The position numbers were made by a program, and so were the translations under genes. From Aerosticca soli (GTDB taxonomy: Bacteria; Pseudomonadota; Gammaproteobacteria; Xanthomonadales; Rhodanobacteraceae), in NCBI RefSeq assembly GCF_003967035.1, contig NZ_AP018560.1:1511001-1575000 (forward strand): a stretch of 64,000 nt of DNA, written 5' to 3'. The notes under the pieces were generated by a model. It was not told the DNA's origin and did not search any database. It saw nothing but the letters and a program-made list of their open reading frames with translations. Below, in pieces: positions 19,272 through 34,073 of this stretch (its first letter is position 1; each line of letters starts with the position of its first letter).

Positions 19272-19868
19272 TTACAGCGTGATGCGGCTGATCTTGGCAC
19301 CGCCGATCGCCGCGCCGGCCTCCAGGCCGACGTTGGTCAGCACGAAAGCGGCCACCGGCTGCTTGGCCGTTTCGGTGCTGATGGAGCCATCGGCACCCAT
19401 CTTGGCAACCGCCACGCGGGCGTTGGCCCCGACCGTCCAGCCACTGCTGGCCTTGAACTCGTTGAGGGCTTCGCGGGTGTTGAACACATAGATGACGGCC
19501 TTGGACTGGCCGCCGGCCTGGAAGCCGAGCGAACCTGCCGTGGTGCTGTAGTAGCCGGTGGTCCGGCCGCCCTCGCGCAGCGCGCCCTTGCCGTATTCGG
19601 CACCGACGATGAAGCTGCCGCCCACCACCGACGGGAACACCAGCACGCCGGCCGACCGCTGGATCAGCTCTTTGGAGCCCGGCACCACCTTGTACAGACG
19701 CGCCAAGGTGGCATCCACTTCGTGGTCCAGCGCGGCGCGGGCGCTCTGGCCGCTGGCATCCGAATTGGGTGGCGTGGTGGTGCAGCCGCTCATGGTGAGT
19801 CCGCCCAGGACCAGGGCCGCGGCAATGCACACGGTCGGCAGCTTGAGATTCAGTCGACGCTTGTTCAT
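19272..19868 (-). CDS. SYLF/Ysc84-domain lipoprotein
   Basis: A 198-residue secreted lipoprotein. A signal peptide (MNKRRLNLKLPTVCIAAALV) ends in a lipobox LTMSGC with the lipidated Cys. The rest is a SYLF domain: SAGVLVFPSVVGGSFIVGAEYGKGAL, then GYYSTTAGSLGFQAGGQSKAV and FVLTNVGLEAGAAIGGAKIS (conserved stretches, given in part). SYLF proteins bind phosphoinositide-like lipids in eukaryotes; the bacterial role is unclear, probably envelope-associated. The start at 19868 has AAGAGG nine bases upstream; the ATG at 19877 abuts that site and is disfavoured. The gene has its own terminator and stands alone. Confidence 0.85.
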   Translation of the reverse strand: MNKRRLNLKLPTVCIAAALVLGGLTMSGCTTTPPNSDASGQSARAALDHEVDATLARLYKVVPGSKELIQRSAGVLVFPSVVGGSFIVGAEYGKGALREGGRTTGYYSTTAGSLGFQAGGQSKAVIYVFNTREALNEFKASSGWTVGANARVAVAKMGADGSISTETAKQPVAAFVLTNVGLEAGAAIGGAKISRITL

Positions 19869-20080
19869 GACATCCATCCTCTTCACGTTGGTAGATGAAA
19901 TCGGGCTGTTTGGCGAGTGCGAATGCGCAAATACCTTTGAACCGAAGGCTTCGAGCGCAACCGTCTTGACTCGCGCCGGCACCTTATACCCCAGGCTACG
20001 GTTGAGGCCGTGTATGCACGAAGCGCATTTTCGTTCATGTTTCTTCTGCATCCGGCGTGCAGAGGGTGATGCCACTTATC

Positions 20081-20086
20081 TACAAT
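20081..20086 (+). promoter_or_regulatory. Candidate -10 box for a leaderless yqgE transcript
   Basis: TACAAT lies seven bases before the ATG at 20094, so transcription would begin at or next to the start codon. There is no Shine-Dalgarno sequence between them. The -35 region is weak. The same arrangement occurs before aroK and lpxB. Confidence 0.4.
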
Positions 20087-20093
20087 GAACGCC

Positions 20094-20663
20094 ATGTCCT
20101 CTCGCACCTCCCAGACTTTGGCTGGCCATTTCCTGATTGCCATGCCCAGGCTCACCGAGCCGCCCTTTGCCCGCGCGGTGGCTTTTCTTTGCCAGCACGA
20201 CGAGAACGGCGCGGTCGGCCTCTTGATCAACCAGGTCTCCGAATACCGTCTGGGCGACGTGCTCGCACAGCTGAAGCTGTCTTGCGAAGATCCCGAAATC
20301 GCCGACCGGCCGGTACTGATCGGCGGCCCGGTCCAGCAGGAACGCGGTTTCGTGCTCCATCGCGACGACGGCCACTGGGAGTCGAGCTATCGCATCGACG
20401 AGCGCTGGTCGGTCACCACCTCGCGCGACATCCTGGTCGCGCTGGCCGCCGGCGAGGGCCCGCGCCAGGCCTTGCTGGCCTTGGGCTATGCCGGCTGGAG
20501 CGCCGGGCAGCTGGAGCAGGAGCTCAAGGAAAACACCTGGCTCACGGTGGAAGCCAGCGACCGGGTGCTGTTCCAAACCCCGCTCGAGGAGCGCTGGAGC
20601 GCGGCGGCCGGCCTGGTCGGCATCGATCCCTTGCAACTGCCGGGCTATGCCGGCCACGCATGA
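20094..20663 (+). CDS. yqgE: YqgE/AlgH family protein (UPF0301)
   Basis: A 189-residue single-domain protein with the family signatures GHFLIAMPRL, GAVGLLINQ, IGGPVQQERGFVLHR and the C-terminal GYAGWSAGQLEQELKENTWL. The biochemical role is not established, although the family is sometimes called AlgH after a Pseudomonas regulator of alginate genes. I prefer the ATG at 20094 over 20085 because the latter lies inside a good -10 hexamer. It overlaps ruvX by four bases; the yqgE-ruvX-pyrB run is a conserved operon. Confidence 0.92.
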   Translation: MSSRTSQTLAGHFLIAMPRLTEPPFARAVAFLCQHDENGAVGLLINQVSEYRLGDVLAQLKLSCEDPEIADRPVLIGGPVQQERGFVLHRDDGHWESSYRIDERWSVTTSRDILVALAAGEGPRQALLALGYAGWSAGQLEQELKENTWLTVEASDRVLFQTPLEERWSAAAGLVGIDPLQLPGYAGHA

Positions 20664-21118
20664 GCAACGTGCTGGGCTTTGATGTCGGGCATCGACGGAT
20701 CGGCATCGCCGTCGGCAACCGCATCGCCGCCAGTGCGCGTGCCGTGGCCGTGGCGGCCGTGCATGGGCAGACGCCGGATTGGTCGCACATCGATGCTGTG
20801 CATCGCGCCTGGCAGCCCGAGCTCCTGGTCGTCGGCCTGCCGCTGAGGCTCGATGGCGCCGAACAGCCGGCGAGCCGCCGCGCGCGCCGTTTCGCCGACG
20901 ACCTGCGGCAACGCTATGGCCTGCCGGTGGTCCTGGTGGACGAGCGGCACAGCTCGCAGGAGGCTGCCGAACGCTTCGCCGCCGCGCGCGCGCAGGGCCT
21001 GCGCAGGCGACGCGATGCCGCGCAGCTCGATGCCGTGGCCGCCGCGGTCATTCTGGAGCGCTGGCTGCTCGATCCGGCTTGCGCAAGTCCCGATCCTTCC
21101 GAGCCGAGCCGACCATGA
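20660..21118 (+). CDS. ruvX: Putative pre-16S rRNA nuclease RuvX/YqgF
   Basis: A 152-residue RNase H-fold nuclease implicated in 16S rRNA 5'-end maturation. Visible are the first catalytic Asp in LGFDVGHRRIGIAVGN, VVGLPLRLDG, VDERHSSQEA and the last acidic residue in RRRDAAQLDAVAAAVILE. The ATG overlaps the yqgE stop (ATGA), and its own stop overlaps the pyrB start in the same way, so the three are translationally coupled. Confidence 0.93.
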   Translation: MSNVLGFDVGHRRIGIAVGNRIAASARAVAVAAVHGQTPDWSHIDAVHRAWQPELLVVGLPLRLDGAEQPASRRARRFADDLRQRYGLPVVLVDERHSSQEAAERFAAARAQGLRRRRDAAQLDAVAAAVILERWLLDPACASPDPSEPSRP

Positions 21119-22041
21119 GCTGCCGCCTGCGTCATCTGACCACGCTGGAAAATCTGCCCCGCGCAACCATCGAGCATCTGCTCGACCGCGCCCTCGCCAT
21201 GCGCGATGCCTGCGCCCACGGGACGCGCAAGCTCGACCTTCTGGCCGGGCGCACCGTGCTCAATTTGTTCTTCGAGCCTTCCACCCGCACCCGCACCTCG
21301 TTCGAGCTGGCGGCACGCCGGCTCGGCGCCGACGTGGTCAACTTCGACATCGGCTTTTCCTCCACCAGCAAGGGCGAGGCGCTGTACGACACCCTGCACA
21401 CGCTGGAGGCGATGCATCTGGACGCGATCATCGTGCGGCACAAGGTTTCCGGCACGCCGGACGAGCTGGTGCGCCATGCGATGAGCGCCGTCTCGGTGAT
21501 CAACGCCGGCGACGGCAACCGCGCGCACCCGACCCAGGGCTTGCTGGATGTCCTGACCATCCGCCAGCACCGGCCCGATTTGGACGCGCTCACGGTGACC
21601 ATCTGCGGTGACGTGAAGCATTCGCGGGTCGCGCGCTCGGACGTGCATGCGCTGGCCACGCTCGGCGTGCGCGAAATCCGCCTGTGCGGTCCGGCCGCGC
21701 TGATGCCCGAACCGGCCGAGTTTCCCCAGTGCAGTTTTTACCAGGACTTCGACGAAGCCATCACCGGCGCCGACGTCGCGATCATGCTGCGTCTGCAGAA
21801 GGAACGCATGGCGACCTCCGAGCTCCCCGACGAAAAAGCCTATTTCAGGTCCTACGGCCTCGATCGCCGCCGGCTGGCGCTGGCCGCGCGCGGCTGCCTG
21901 GTCATGCACCCGGGACCGCTCAACCGCGATGTCGAAATCGCCTCGGAGGTCGCCGACGGCGCGCAGTCGCGCATTCTCGAACAGGTGGGCAATGGCGTCT
22001 TCGTGCGCATGGCCGTCCTGGCGGAGCTACTCGGCCGCTGA
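21115..22041 (+). CDS. pyrB: Aspartate carbamoyltransferase catalytic subunit
   Basis: A 308-residue enzyme of pyrimidine synthesis (carbamoyl phosphate plus aspartate). The carbamoyl-phosphate site FFEPSTRTRTSFELAA, the HPTQGLLD segment, the aspartate-site loop MLRLQKERM and HPGPLNRDVEI are all present. No pyrI regulatory subunit or pyrC-like partner follows. The ATG at 21115 overlaps the ruvX stop. Intact. Confidence 0.97.
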   Translation: MSCRLRHLTTLENLPRATIEHLLDRALAMRDACAHGTRKLDLLAGRTVLNLFFEPSTRTRTSFELAARRLGADVVNFDIGFSSTSKGEALYDTLHTLEAMHLDAIIVRHKVSGTPDELVRHAMSAVSVINAGDGNRAHPTQGLLDVLTIRQHRPDLDALTVTICGDVKHSRVARSDVHALATLGVREIRLCGPAALMPEPAEFPQCSFYQDFDEAITGADVAIMLRLQKERMATSELPDEKAYFRSYGLDRRRLALAARGCLVMHPGPLNRDVEIASEVADGAQSRILEQVGNGVFVRMAVLAELLGR

Positions 22042-22110
22042 GCGGCGTGTACCGCAGAGGTCGCCCTTGGGCATAATGGCCCAGCATTTTTTTAACTTTT
22101 GGGAACAGCG

Positions 22111-23889
22111 ATGCGAACCACGACGCGCGTGCTTGCGCTTGGCCTGACCGGCCTGCTCCTGGCTGCCTGCGGCCACAAGCGGGCCAAGGATGTGCCACTG
22201 GCCTACGTGCCGGTGGACACGCCTTATGTCCTTGCCAATCTCGAGCTGCTCGACGATGCCACCCGCCAGGCGCTGCTGGCCCAGGCCGACGCGCAGCTTC
22301 CCGCGCAGCTGCAGCAGCTGCGCGCCGCTGCCGATGAACTGGCGGCCCGCGATCCGGAAGGCGCGCGGCTGCTGCGCGCCCTCGCCGGCGAGCTCGACGG
22401 CAAGTCCATCGCCCAGTTCGCCCACGACGTGGGCCTGGACATCAAGGGCTACTCGGCCGTCTACGGGCTTGGTCTGGCGCCGGTGGCCCGTTTCCAGCTG
22501 GCCGATCCCGCCGCCTTCGACGCCTTCGTCGGCCGGTTGGAAGCCGCCTACGGCAAAGCGCTCGAACAGGTGGCCGTCGATGGCCAGCGTTACCGGCGCT
22601 ACGTCCTGCCCGCTTCCGGCACCCAATTCGTGCTCGCGCAGGTCGGCCGACAGGCGGTGGCCGCGCTGCTGCCCGCCGAGGCGCCCCGGGCCATGCTGCG
22701 CCAGACCTTCGGCCTGGACCGGCCCGAGCACAACCTGGAAGAGGACGATCGCCTGCGCGATCTGGCCAAGGCCAAGGGCTACCAGCCCTGGCTGGTCGGC
22801 CAGCTCGATCTCACCCGCGCCCTGCCCATGCTGGCAAGCGGCAAGGACCCGCTGTTCGCCGCGCTGCGCAAGGCGCATGCCGAGACGGAATCGGCACGCA
22901 CCGGCGAACCGGTCGCCAATCAATTGCAGAGCGATCCTTCCTGTGCCGCCGATGCCGCACGCATCGCGGCCCGCGTACCCGCCGTCAGCCTGGGCTATAC
23001 GCGCCTGGAAGCCCATCTGCAGGAAGTGCGCTTCGACGTCGCCCTGGCCGGCGACATCACCCAGGCCTTCATGCAGGCCATCGCCCTGCCCGGCCTTGGC
23101 GGCGGTCATGTCGCCCCCTTCGATTTCAGCCTGGCGCTGCCGGTGATGCAGATGCGCTCGTTCTGGACGGCGCAGGCCGATGCGGTGACCGCCAAGCCCT
23201 TCACCTGCCCGGCATTGGTCGACCTCAACGAGACTTTCGCCAAGCTCGGTCTGGCGATGCAGAAGGCCGCGATGCCGCCCTTCGGCGACCTGCTCGGTGT
23301 GCGCCTGGCCCTGGATCGGCTCGACCTGGACGAGGCTGACGCGAAATCCGGCCGGACGACGCCCACGATCAAGGGCAGCCTGCTGGTGGCCTCACGCAAC
23401 CCGGCCGGATTGCTGGCAACCGGTCAGATGATGAATCCGGCGCTGGCCGAGCTCAAAATCCATCCGGACGGCAAGCCCGTCGCCCTACCGGCAGCACTGA
23501 GCGCCGCCTTCGGCCAGCCCGGCTGGCTGGCCATGACGCCGCAGGTGCTGGCGCTGGCCATCGGCCAGGATGCCGACACCAGCCTGGCCCGCGATCTGGC
23601 CGATCCGCCCGGTGCCGCCGGGCAACTGTTGCGCGCCCATGTGGACGGCGCGATGTACCTCACCTGGGTCAAACTGCTGCAGGACAAGGCCGATACGCTG
23701 GCGGACATCGGTGGCCCGGCGACTGGACAGGCGGGCGATGTGGACGCCGAAAAAGCCGCTGCCCGCGAGCGCCTGCGACGGCAATTCGCGGCCATGCGCA
23801 CGCAGGCCGAGCGCATCAAGTCGCTGCGGCTGGAAGCCCACCTGGAAAACGCCGGCCTGGTCCTCACCAGCACGACCGAATTCAAGTAG
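22111..23889 (+). CDS. Uncharacterised lipoprotein
   Basis: A 592-residue protein that I do not recognise. It begins with a clear lipoprotein signal peptide (MRTTTRVLALGLTGLLLAAC, Cys at position 20). No lipid-retention Asp follows the Cys (GHK), so outer-membrane sorting is likely. The mature part is soluble, Ala/Leu-rich and without membrane helices; the repeating 'DxxxFxAFVGRLEAAYG' and 'LVGQLDLTRAL' segments suggest a beta-barrel-free, two-lobed fold like DUF3352-type proteins, which is a guess. A possible -10 (CATAAT) lies about 40 bases upstream and GGGAACAGCG precedes the ATG. It stands alone between pyrB and the BON gene. Confidence 0.7.
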   Translation: MRTTTRVLALGLTGLLLAACGHKRAKDVPLAYVPVDTPYVLANLELLDDATRQALLAQADAQLPAQLQQLRAAADELAARDPEGARLLRALAGELDGKSIAQFAHDVGLDIKGYSAVYGLGLAPVARFQLADPAAFDAFVGRLEAAYGKALEQVAVDGQRYRRYVLPASGTQFVLAQVGRQAVAALLPAEAPRAMLRQTFGLDRPEHNLEEDDRLRDLAKAKGYQPWLVGQLDLTRALPMLASGKDPLFAALRKAHAETESARTGEPVANQLQSDPSCAADAARIAARVPAVSLGYTRLEAHLQEVRFDVALAGDITQAFMQAIALPGLGGGHVAPFDFSLALPVMQMRSFWTAQADAVTAKPFTCPALVDLNETFAKLGLAMQKAAMPPFGDLLGVRLALDRLDLDEADAKSGRTTPTIKGSLLVASRNPAGLLATGQMMNPALAELKIHPDGKPVALPAALSAAFGQPGWLAMTPQVLALAIGQDADTSLARDLADPPGAAGQLLRAHVDGAMYLTWVKLLQDKADTLADIGGPATGQAGDVDAEKAAARERLRRQFAAMRTQAERIKSLRLEAHLENAGLVLTSTTEFK

Positions 23890-24045
23890 GAAACGCCTCG
23901 GCCGATGCCGGCAAGATTTTGACGATGGGCTGAACGGCACGCCGGGCGGCGACGCCGTCTTCACCGGGGGTCCGATTATCTTCGGTGGCGACGGCATTCC
24001 CATGCCGCCACTCATCCCTTACGGAAAAACCCAAAGGAGTCTCGT

Positions 24046-24426
24046 ATGCCCAGCCTTTTCCCCGTCCGCAAGGCCCTGCTGAGCGCTGCCCTGGCTATGA
24101 CGGCCATCGGCGCCGCTGCCGCGCAGGCGCAGGAAGCCAGCACCACCGGGACGCAAGCCTCGAGCAACCAGACCGTGCCCGATAAGGCGGCCGACGCCTG
24201 GATCACGACCAAGGTGAAGTCTGAGCTTGCCGCCACCAAGGGCATTCATTCGACCAACATCGAAGTCCATACCACCGATGGCGTGGTCACCCTGAGCGGC
24301 ACCGTCGGCAGCAACCAGGAGCGCACCAAGGCCGAACATGTCGCCAGCAAGGTCAAGGGCGTCAAGAAGGTCGACACCAGTGAACTCAAGGTCGATGCCG
24401 CCGCGCACAGCGACAGCGCGCACTGA
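24046..24426 (+). CDS. Periplasmic BON-domain protein
   Basis: A 126-residue secreted protein. A Sec signal peptide ends at AAAQAQ (about residue 29), followed by a short Ser/Thr linker and one BON domain (residues ~45-118): DAWITTKVKSELAATKGI, TTDGVVTLSGTVGSNQE, VKGVKKVDTSELKV. BON proteins such as OsmY bind membranes or phospholipid and are usually stress-induced. AAAGGAG precedes the ATG, and a strong terminator follows the stop. Confidence 0.9.
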   Translation: MPSLFPVRKALLSAALAMTAIGAAAAQAQEASTTGTQASSNQTVPDKAADAWITTKVKSELAATKGIHSTNIEVHTTDGVVTLSGTVGSNQERTKAEHVASKVKGVKKVDTSELKVDAAAHSDSAH

Positions 24427-24446
24427 GTCGGCCGTCTAGGTCGCAG

Positions 24447-24478
24447 CGCGGACAGTCGAAAGGCTGTCCGCGTTTTTT
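24447..24478 (+). terminator. Rho-independent terminator of the BON-protein gene
   Basis: A perfect 9-bp stem (CGCGGACAG at 24447-24455 and CTGTCCGCG at 24464-24472) with an 8-base loop is followed by six T. It lies 20 bp after the BON stop and just before the end of the convergent pilU gene. Confidence 0.92.
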
Positions 24479-24491
24479 ATTTCCGGATCGC

Positions 24492-25661
24492 CTACGGACG
24501 CTTCCTGATATACGCCCCGCCACCCTGCCAGTCACGCGCCTCCTCGACCTCGACGCCATCTAAGCCCTGCGACAGGGTCCGTGCATCGCCCCCGCGCGCG
24601 AGCTTGATGGCGAGGCGCACTTCGTTGGAACTGTCGGCGTGGCGAAGCGCATCCTCGTAGCTGATCTCTCCGGCGTGATAGAGCTCGACCAGACTCTGAT
24701 CGAAGGTCTGCATGCCGAGGTTGGTCGACTCTTTCATCACGTCCTTGAGCTTGTGCACCTCGCCCTGACGGATGTAGTCCTGCACCAGTGGCGTGCCCAG
24801 CAGCACTTCCACCGCGACCCGGCGCACCTTGCCGTCAGGCGAGGGAATCAGCTGCTGCGCGACGATGCCCTTGAGATTCAGCGACAGATCCATGAAGACC
24901 TGCTGGCGCCGATCCTCGGGAAAGAAATGGATGATGCGATCGAGCGCCTGATTGGCGTTGTTGGCATGTAGCGTACACAGCACCAGATGGCCGGTCTCGG
25001 CGAAATTGATCGCGTGCTCCATGGTTTCGCGGGTGCGCACCTCGCCGATCATGATCACGTCCGGGGCCTGGCGCAGCGTGTTCTTGAGCGCGTTCTCCCA
25101 GCTGTCGGTATCGATGCCGATTTCGCGCTGGGTGATGATGCAGCCCTCGTGGCGGTGCACGTACTCGATCGGATCCTCGATGGTGATGATGTGACCGCTG
25201 GAATGCTGGTTGCGGTAGCCGATCATCGCCGCCAGCGAAGTCGACTTGCCGGTACCCGTCGCACCGACCAGGATCACGATGCCGCGTTTGGTCATGGCAA
25301 GCTGCTGGACGATCGGCGGCAGGTTGAGTTCTTCCACGGTCGGGATCTTGGTTTCGATCCGGCGCAACACCATGCCTACGCAGTTGCGCTGGTAGAAGCA
25401 CGAGACGCGAAAGCGTCCGACGCCCTGGGCCGAAATGGCGAACTGGCATTCGTGGGTCTTTTCAAATTCCTCGCGCTGGGCGGGCGTCATCACATTGAGC
25501 ACCATGTCCCGCGCCTGCTGGGCCGAGAGCGGACTCTGTGTGATCGGCGCAATCTTGCCCTGGACCTTCATCGAGGGCGCAAGGCCGGCGGTGATGAAGA
25601 GATCGGAAGCCTTCTTGTGCACCATGAGCTTCAAAAAAGCGGTGAAATCGAACTCGCTCAT
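24492..25661 (-). CDS. pilU: Type IV pilus retraction accessory ATPase PilU
   Basis: A 389-residue secretion-superfamily ATPase. It has an N-terminal PAS-like domain (SDLFITAGLAPSMKVQG), Walker A GATGTGKST, the Asp-box region TIEDPIEYVH, Walker B-type MIGEVRTRETM and the His box CTLHANNANQALDR. The C-terminal tail beyond residue 345, absent from PilT, identifies PilU, which assists PilT during retraction under load. It lies 92 bp after pilT on the same strand, the usual pilT-pilU order. Confidence 0.95.
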   Translation of the reverse strand: MSEFDFTAFLKLMVHKKASDLFITAGLAPSMKVQGKIAPITQSPLSAQQARDMVLNVMTPAQREEFEKTHECQFAISAQGVGRFRVSCFYQRNCVGMVLRRIETKIPTVEELNLPPIVQQLAMTKRGIVILVGATGTGKSTSLAAMIGYRNQHSSGHIITIEDPIEYVHRHEGCIITQREIGIDTDSWENALKNTLRQAPDVIMIGEVRTRETMEHAINFAETGHLVLCTLHANNANQALDRIIHFFPEDRRQQVFMDLSLNLKGIVAQQLIPSPDGKVRRVAVEVLLGTPLVQDYIRQGEVHKLKDVMKESTNLGMQTFDQSLVELYHAGEISYEDALRHADSSNEVRLAIKLARGGDARTLSQGLDGVEVEEARDWQGGGAYIRKRP

Positions 25662-25753
25662 CGGTCCCTCCGGTCAATGGATGAAGCAGGAGCCTCGGCA
25701 TGGGGCGGCATCCGATGCACGCCGCGCCGCCCGTGGCTTTGCCGTTCCGCGCC

Positions 25754-26791
25754 CTATTTGAAGATGTCCTTGTTCTTGGCATATTCCATGGCCTGCTGCC
25801 TGGTCACCAGGCCACGTTTGACCATGTCCTGCAGGCACTGATCGAGCGTCTGCATGCCGTATTGCTGTCCGGTCTGGATGGACGAATACATCTGCGCCAC
25901 CTTGTCCTCGCGGATGAGATTGCGGATGGCCGGGATGCCGACCATGATCTCGTGCGCGGCGATGCGTCCGCCACCGACCTTCTTGAGCAGCGACTGGCTG
26001 ATCACCGCGCGCAGCGATTCGGACAGCATCGAGCGCACCATCGGTTTTTCGCCCGCGGGAAACACGTCGATGATGCGATCGACGGTCTTGGCGGCCGAGC
26101 TCGTATGCAGCGTGCCGAACACCAGATGCCCGGTCTCCGCCGCGGTCAGCGCCAGGCGGATGGTTTCCAGGTCGCGCAACTCGCCGACCAGGATGTAGTC
26201 GGGATCCTCGCGCAGCGCCGAACGCAGCGCCTCGCTGAAGCCGTGGGTGTCGCGATGCACCTCGCGCTGGTTGATGAGGCACTTTTGCGCGGTGTGCACG
26301 AATTCGATCGGATCCTCGATGGTGAGGATGTGCCCGTATTCGGTCTTGTTGATGTGATCGACCATCGCCGCCAGCGTGGTCGACTTGCCCGAACCGGTTG
26401 GGCCGGTCACCAGGATCAGACCCTGCGGCTGCTCGATGAGCTCCTTGAAGACCTTGGGCGCGCCCAAATCCTCGAGCGTCAGGACCTCGCTCGGAATGGT
26501 GCGGAACACCGCGCCCGCGCCGCGATTCTGGTTGAAGGCGTTGACGCGGAAACGCGCCAGGCCCGGAATCTCGAACGAGAAATCGACTTCGAGAAATTCC
26601 TCGTAATCGCGCCGCTGCTTGTCCGACATGATGTCGTACACCAGCGCATGCACCTGCTTGTGATCGAGCGGTGGCAGGTTGATTCGGCGCACGTCGCCGT
26701 CCACGCGGATCATCGGCGGCAGGCCGGCCGACAGATGCAGGTCCGAAGCCTTGTTCTTGACCGAAAAAGCCAGCAGCTCGGCAATATCCAT
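25754..26791 (-). CDS. pilT: Type IV pilus twitching-motility retraction ATPase PilT
   Basis: A 345-residue hexameric ATPase that depolymerises pili at the inner membrane. The N-terminus MDIAELLAFSVKNKASDLHL is typical. Walker A GPTGSGKST, LTIEDPIEFVH, Walker B LVGELRDLET, the His box GTLHTSSAAKTVDR, and the C-terminal AIRNLIRE motif (the AIRNLIRE helix needed for retraction) are all intact. Its input comes from the Pil-Chp operon encoded about 8 kb away. Confidence 0.97.
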   Translation of the reverse strand: MDIAELLAFSVKNKASDLHLSAGLPPMIRVDGDVRRINLPPLDHKQVHALVYDIMSDKQRRDYEEFLEVDFSFEIPGLARFRVNAFNQNRGAGAVFRTIPSEVLTLEDLGAPKVFKELIEQPQGLILVTGPTGSGKSTTLAAMVDHINKTEYGHILTIEDPIEFVHTAQKCLINQREVHRDTHGFSEALRSALREDPDYILVGELRDLETIRLALTAAETGHLVFGTLHTSSAAKTVDRIIDVFPAGEKPMVRSMLSESLRAVISQSLLKKVGGGRIAAHEIMVGIPAIRNLIREDKVAQMYSSIQTGQQYGMQTLDQCLQDMVKRGLVTRQQAMEYAKNKDIFK

Positions 26792-27005
26792 GAAGCGCCC
26801 CCTAGCGCATGCAAGCGGTTCTACTGTCGATGCCGCATCGATCGATCAGCCGCGACCCCCATGCCCGCGATACTACTCGCGGCAGGGACATCGCGGCCAG
26901 TGAAGGCCACGACAGGCGGGCGAAACTGCGAAAAGGCGCAAGCCCCGTCGCAACCGCCTGGCTTGAGGTAGCCTGCGCAAGGTTTTTTTCGAAGGGAGAA
27001 AACGC

Positions 27006-27839
27006 ATGACCCGACTGGCCTTCGTCGGCGGCGGCAACATGGCCCGCAGCCTGATCGGCGGGTTGCTCAAGACCGGCTTCCCGGCCAGTGCCATCCATGT
27101 GGCCGAGCCGCAGGCCGCCCAGCGCGACGCCTTGAGTCACGACTTTGGCATTGCGACCTATGCCACCGGCGTTGCGGCGGTGACCGACGCCGACGTCGTC
27201 GTGCTGGCGGTCAAGCCACAGGTCATGCCGGCGTTGCGCGAGGAACTCGGCGATGCGTTCAGACGCCAGCGGCCACTGCTGATCTCGATCGCCGCCGGCG
27301 TGCGGCTGGATCAGCTCGAACGCTGGTTCGGTGCGCTGCCGATCGTGCGTGCCATGCCCAATACGCCGGCGCTGATCGGTGCCGGCGCCACCGCGCTGGT
27401 CGCCAATGCCCGCGTCAGCCCGTCCCAGCGCGCCCTGGCCCAGCACATCCTGGACGCCGTGGGCCTCACCCGATGGTTGGAAGACGAGCGCCTGATGGAC
27501 ACCGTGACCGCCCTTTCCGGCTCCGGACCGGCATATTTCTTCGCCCTCACCGAGGCCCTGGAAGACGCCGCCGTCGCGCAGGGGCTGGATCGCGAGATCG
27601 CCCGCGCACTCGCCGCCCAGACCTGTCTCGGCGCCGGACGCATGCTGTGCGAGAGCGGCGAATCAGCGACCGAGCTGCGCCGCCGCGTGACCTCACCCAA
27701 CGGCACCACCCAGGCCGCCCTGGAGAGCCTGGCCGCCGACGGCTTTTCACGCATCGTCGCCCGCGCGGTCGCCGCCGCCACCCGCCGCGGCGAGCAACTG
27801 GCCAAGTCCTTGGATGATCCGGAGACCCCAGCGCGATGA
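27006..27839 (+). CDS. proC: Pyrroline-5-carboxylate reductase
   Basis: A 277-residue NAD(P)H-dependent enzyme making proline from pyrroline-5-carboxylate. The Rossmann motif FVGGGNMARSLIGGL, AVKPQVMP, MPNTPALIGAGATAL and the C-terminal signature LSGSGPAYFF plus VTSPNGTTQAAL are present. GGGAGAAAACGC precedes the ATG. The upstream 214-bp gap to pilT lacks yggS, which normally sits here. It overlaps yggT by four bases. Confidence 0.96.
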   Translation: MTRLAFVGGGNMARSLIGGLLKTGFPASAIHVAEPQAAQRDALSHDFGIATYATGVAAVTDADVVVLAVKPQVMPALREELGDAFRRQRPLLISIAAGVRLDQLERWFGALPIVRAMPNTPALIGAGATALVANARVSPSQRALAQHILDAVGLTRWLEDERLMDTVTALSGSGPAYFFALTEALEDAAVAQGLDREIARALAAQTCLGAGRMLCESGESATELRRRVTSPNGTTQAALESLAADGFSRIVARAVAAATRRGEQLAKSLDDPETPAR

Positions 27840-28401
27840 ATTACCTCAGCCAGGCACTCGCCCTCCTGCTCGGCCTGCTGCTCGACGCCGCCGCGGCGTT
27901 GTTCGTGCTGCGACTCCTCGCCGAGGCCGCCCGGGCCGATTTCCACAATCCTTTCAGCCAATTCGTCTACCGCTATTCCAACCCGGTGCTGGCGCCACTG
28001 CGACGCATGCTGCCGAACTGGCGGCGCATCAATCTGGCCGCCCTGCTGGTGACCTACCTGATCCTGCTGATCAAGCGGCTGGCGCTGCTCGCCCTGGCCG
28101 GCTACAGCGTCACGCCGGCGGCGCTGCTGGTGTTGGTGCTGGCCGACTTCGTCGATTTCCTGCTGCTCACCTGGCTGGTGCTGATCTTCGGTTGGACGCT
28201 ACTTTCCATGCTGCATCCGGACGGCTACCACCCGCTGCAACGTTTCGCCGGCGCCCTGGTCGCGCCGCTTCTGCGCCCGCTGCGCGGCAAGCTGGTGGTG
28301 GGCATGTTCGACTTCGCGCCGGCCGTGGTCATGTTGATCCTGCTGCTCGCCCGCATCCTGATCGCCGCACCGCTGTTCGACCTCGGCATGCGTCTGGCGG
28401 T

Positions 28402-28405
<4 letters not shown>
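27836..28405 (+). CDS. yggT: YggT family integral membrane protein
   Basis: A 189-residue membrane protein with two YGGT repeats. The first is [24 protein letters not shown] with [13 protein letters not shown]; the second has [20 protein letters not shown] with PLLRPLRG. Four to five helices are predicted by eye. The role is poorly defined (osmotic tolerance and membrane-complex assembly have been suggested for relatives). The ATG overlaps the proC stop. Its stop codon (28403-28405) overlaps the stop of hsdR on the other strand. Confidence 0.9.
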
Positions 28406-31629
<3,224 letters not shown>

Positions 31630-31632
31630 TGT

Positions 31633-32613
<981 letters not shown>

Positions 32614-32675
32614 GGGATTTCCTTCCCGAAATGGATCATGGGTGCGGCGGGCTCCACGACAAGCACATTGCTGGC

Positions 32676-33980
<1,305 letters not shown>

Positions 33981-34073
33981 ACCCAATCTCCGTAAGGTTG
34001 GTGTCGCTCGCCCCGCCAAGCGTTGCAGCCTGCGCCGGTTGTCCACGAAGCGTCACCGCATCTGCTGCTTTGC

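Noticed and set aside
26809-27009. Small 66-residue open frame between pilT and proC
   Set aside because: Arg-rich composition, no ribosome site and overlap with the proC leader; probably not a gene, and not a yggS remnant that I can recognise.
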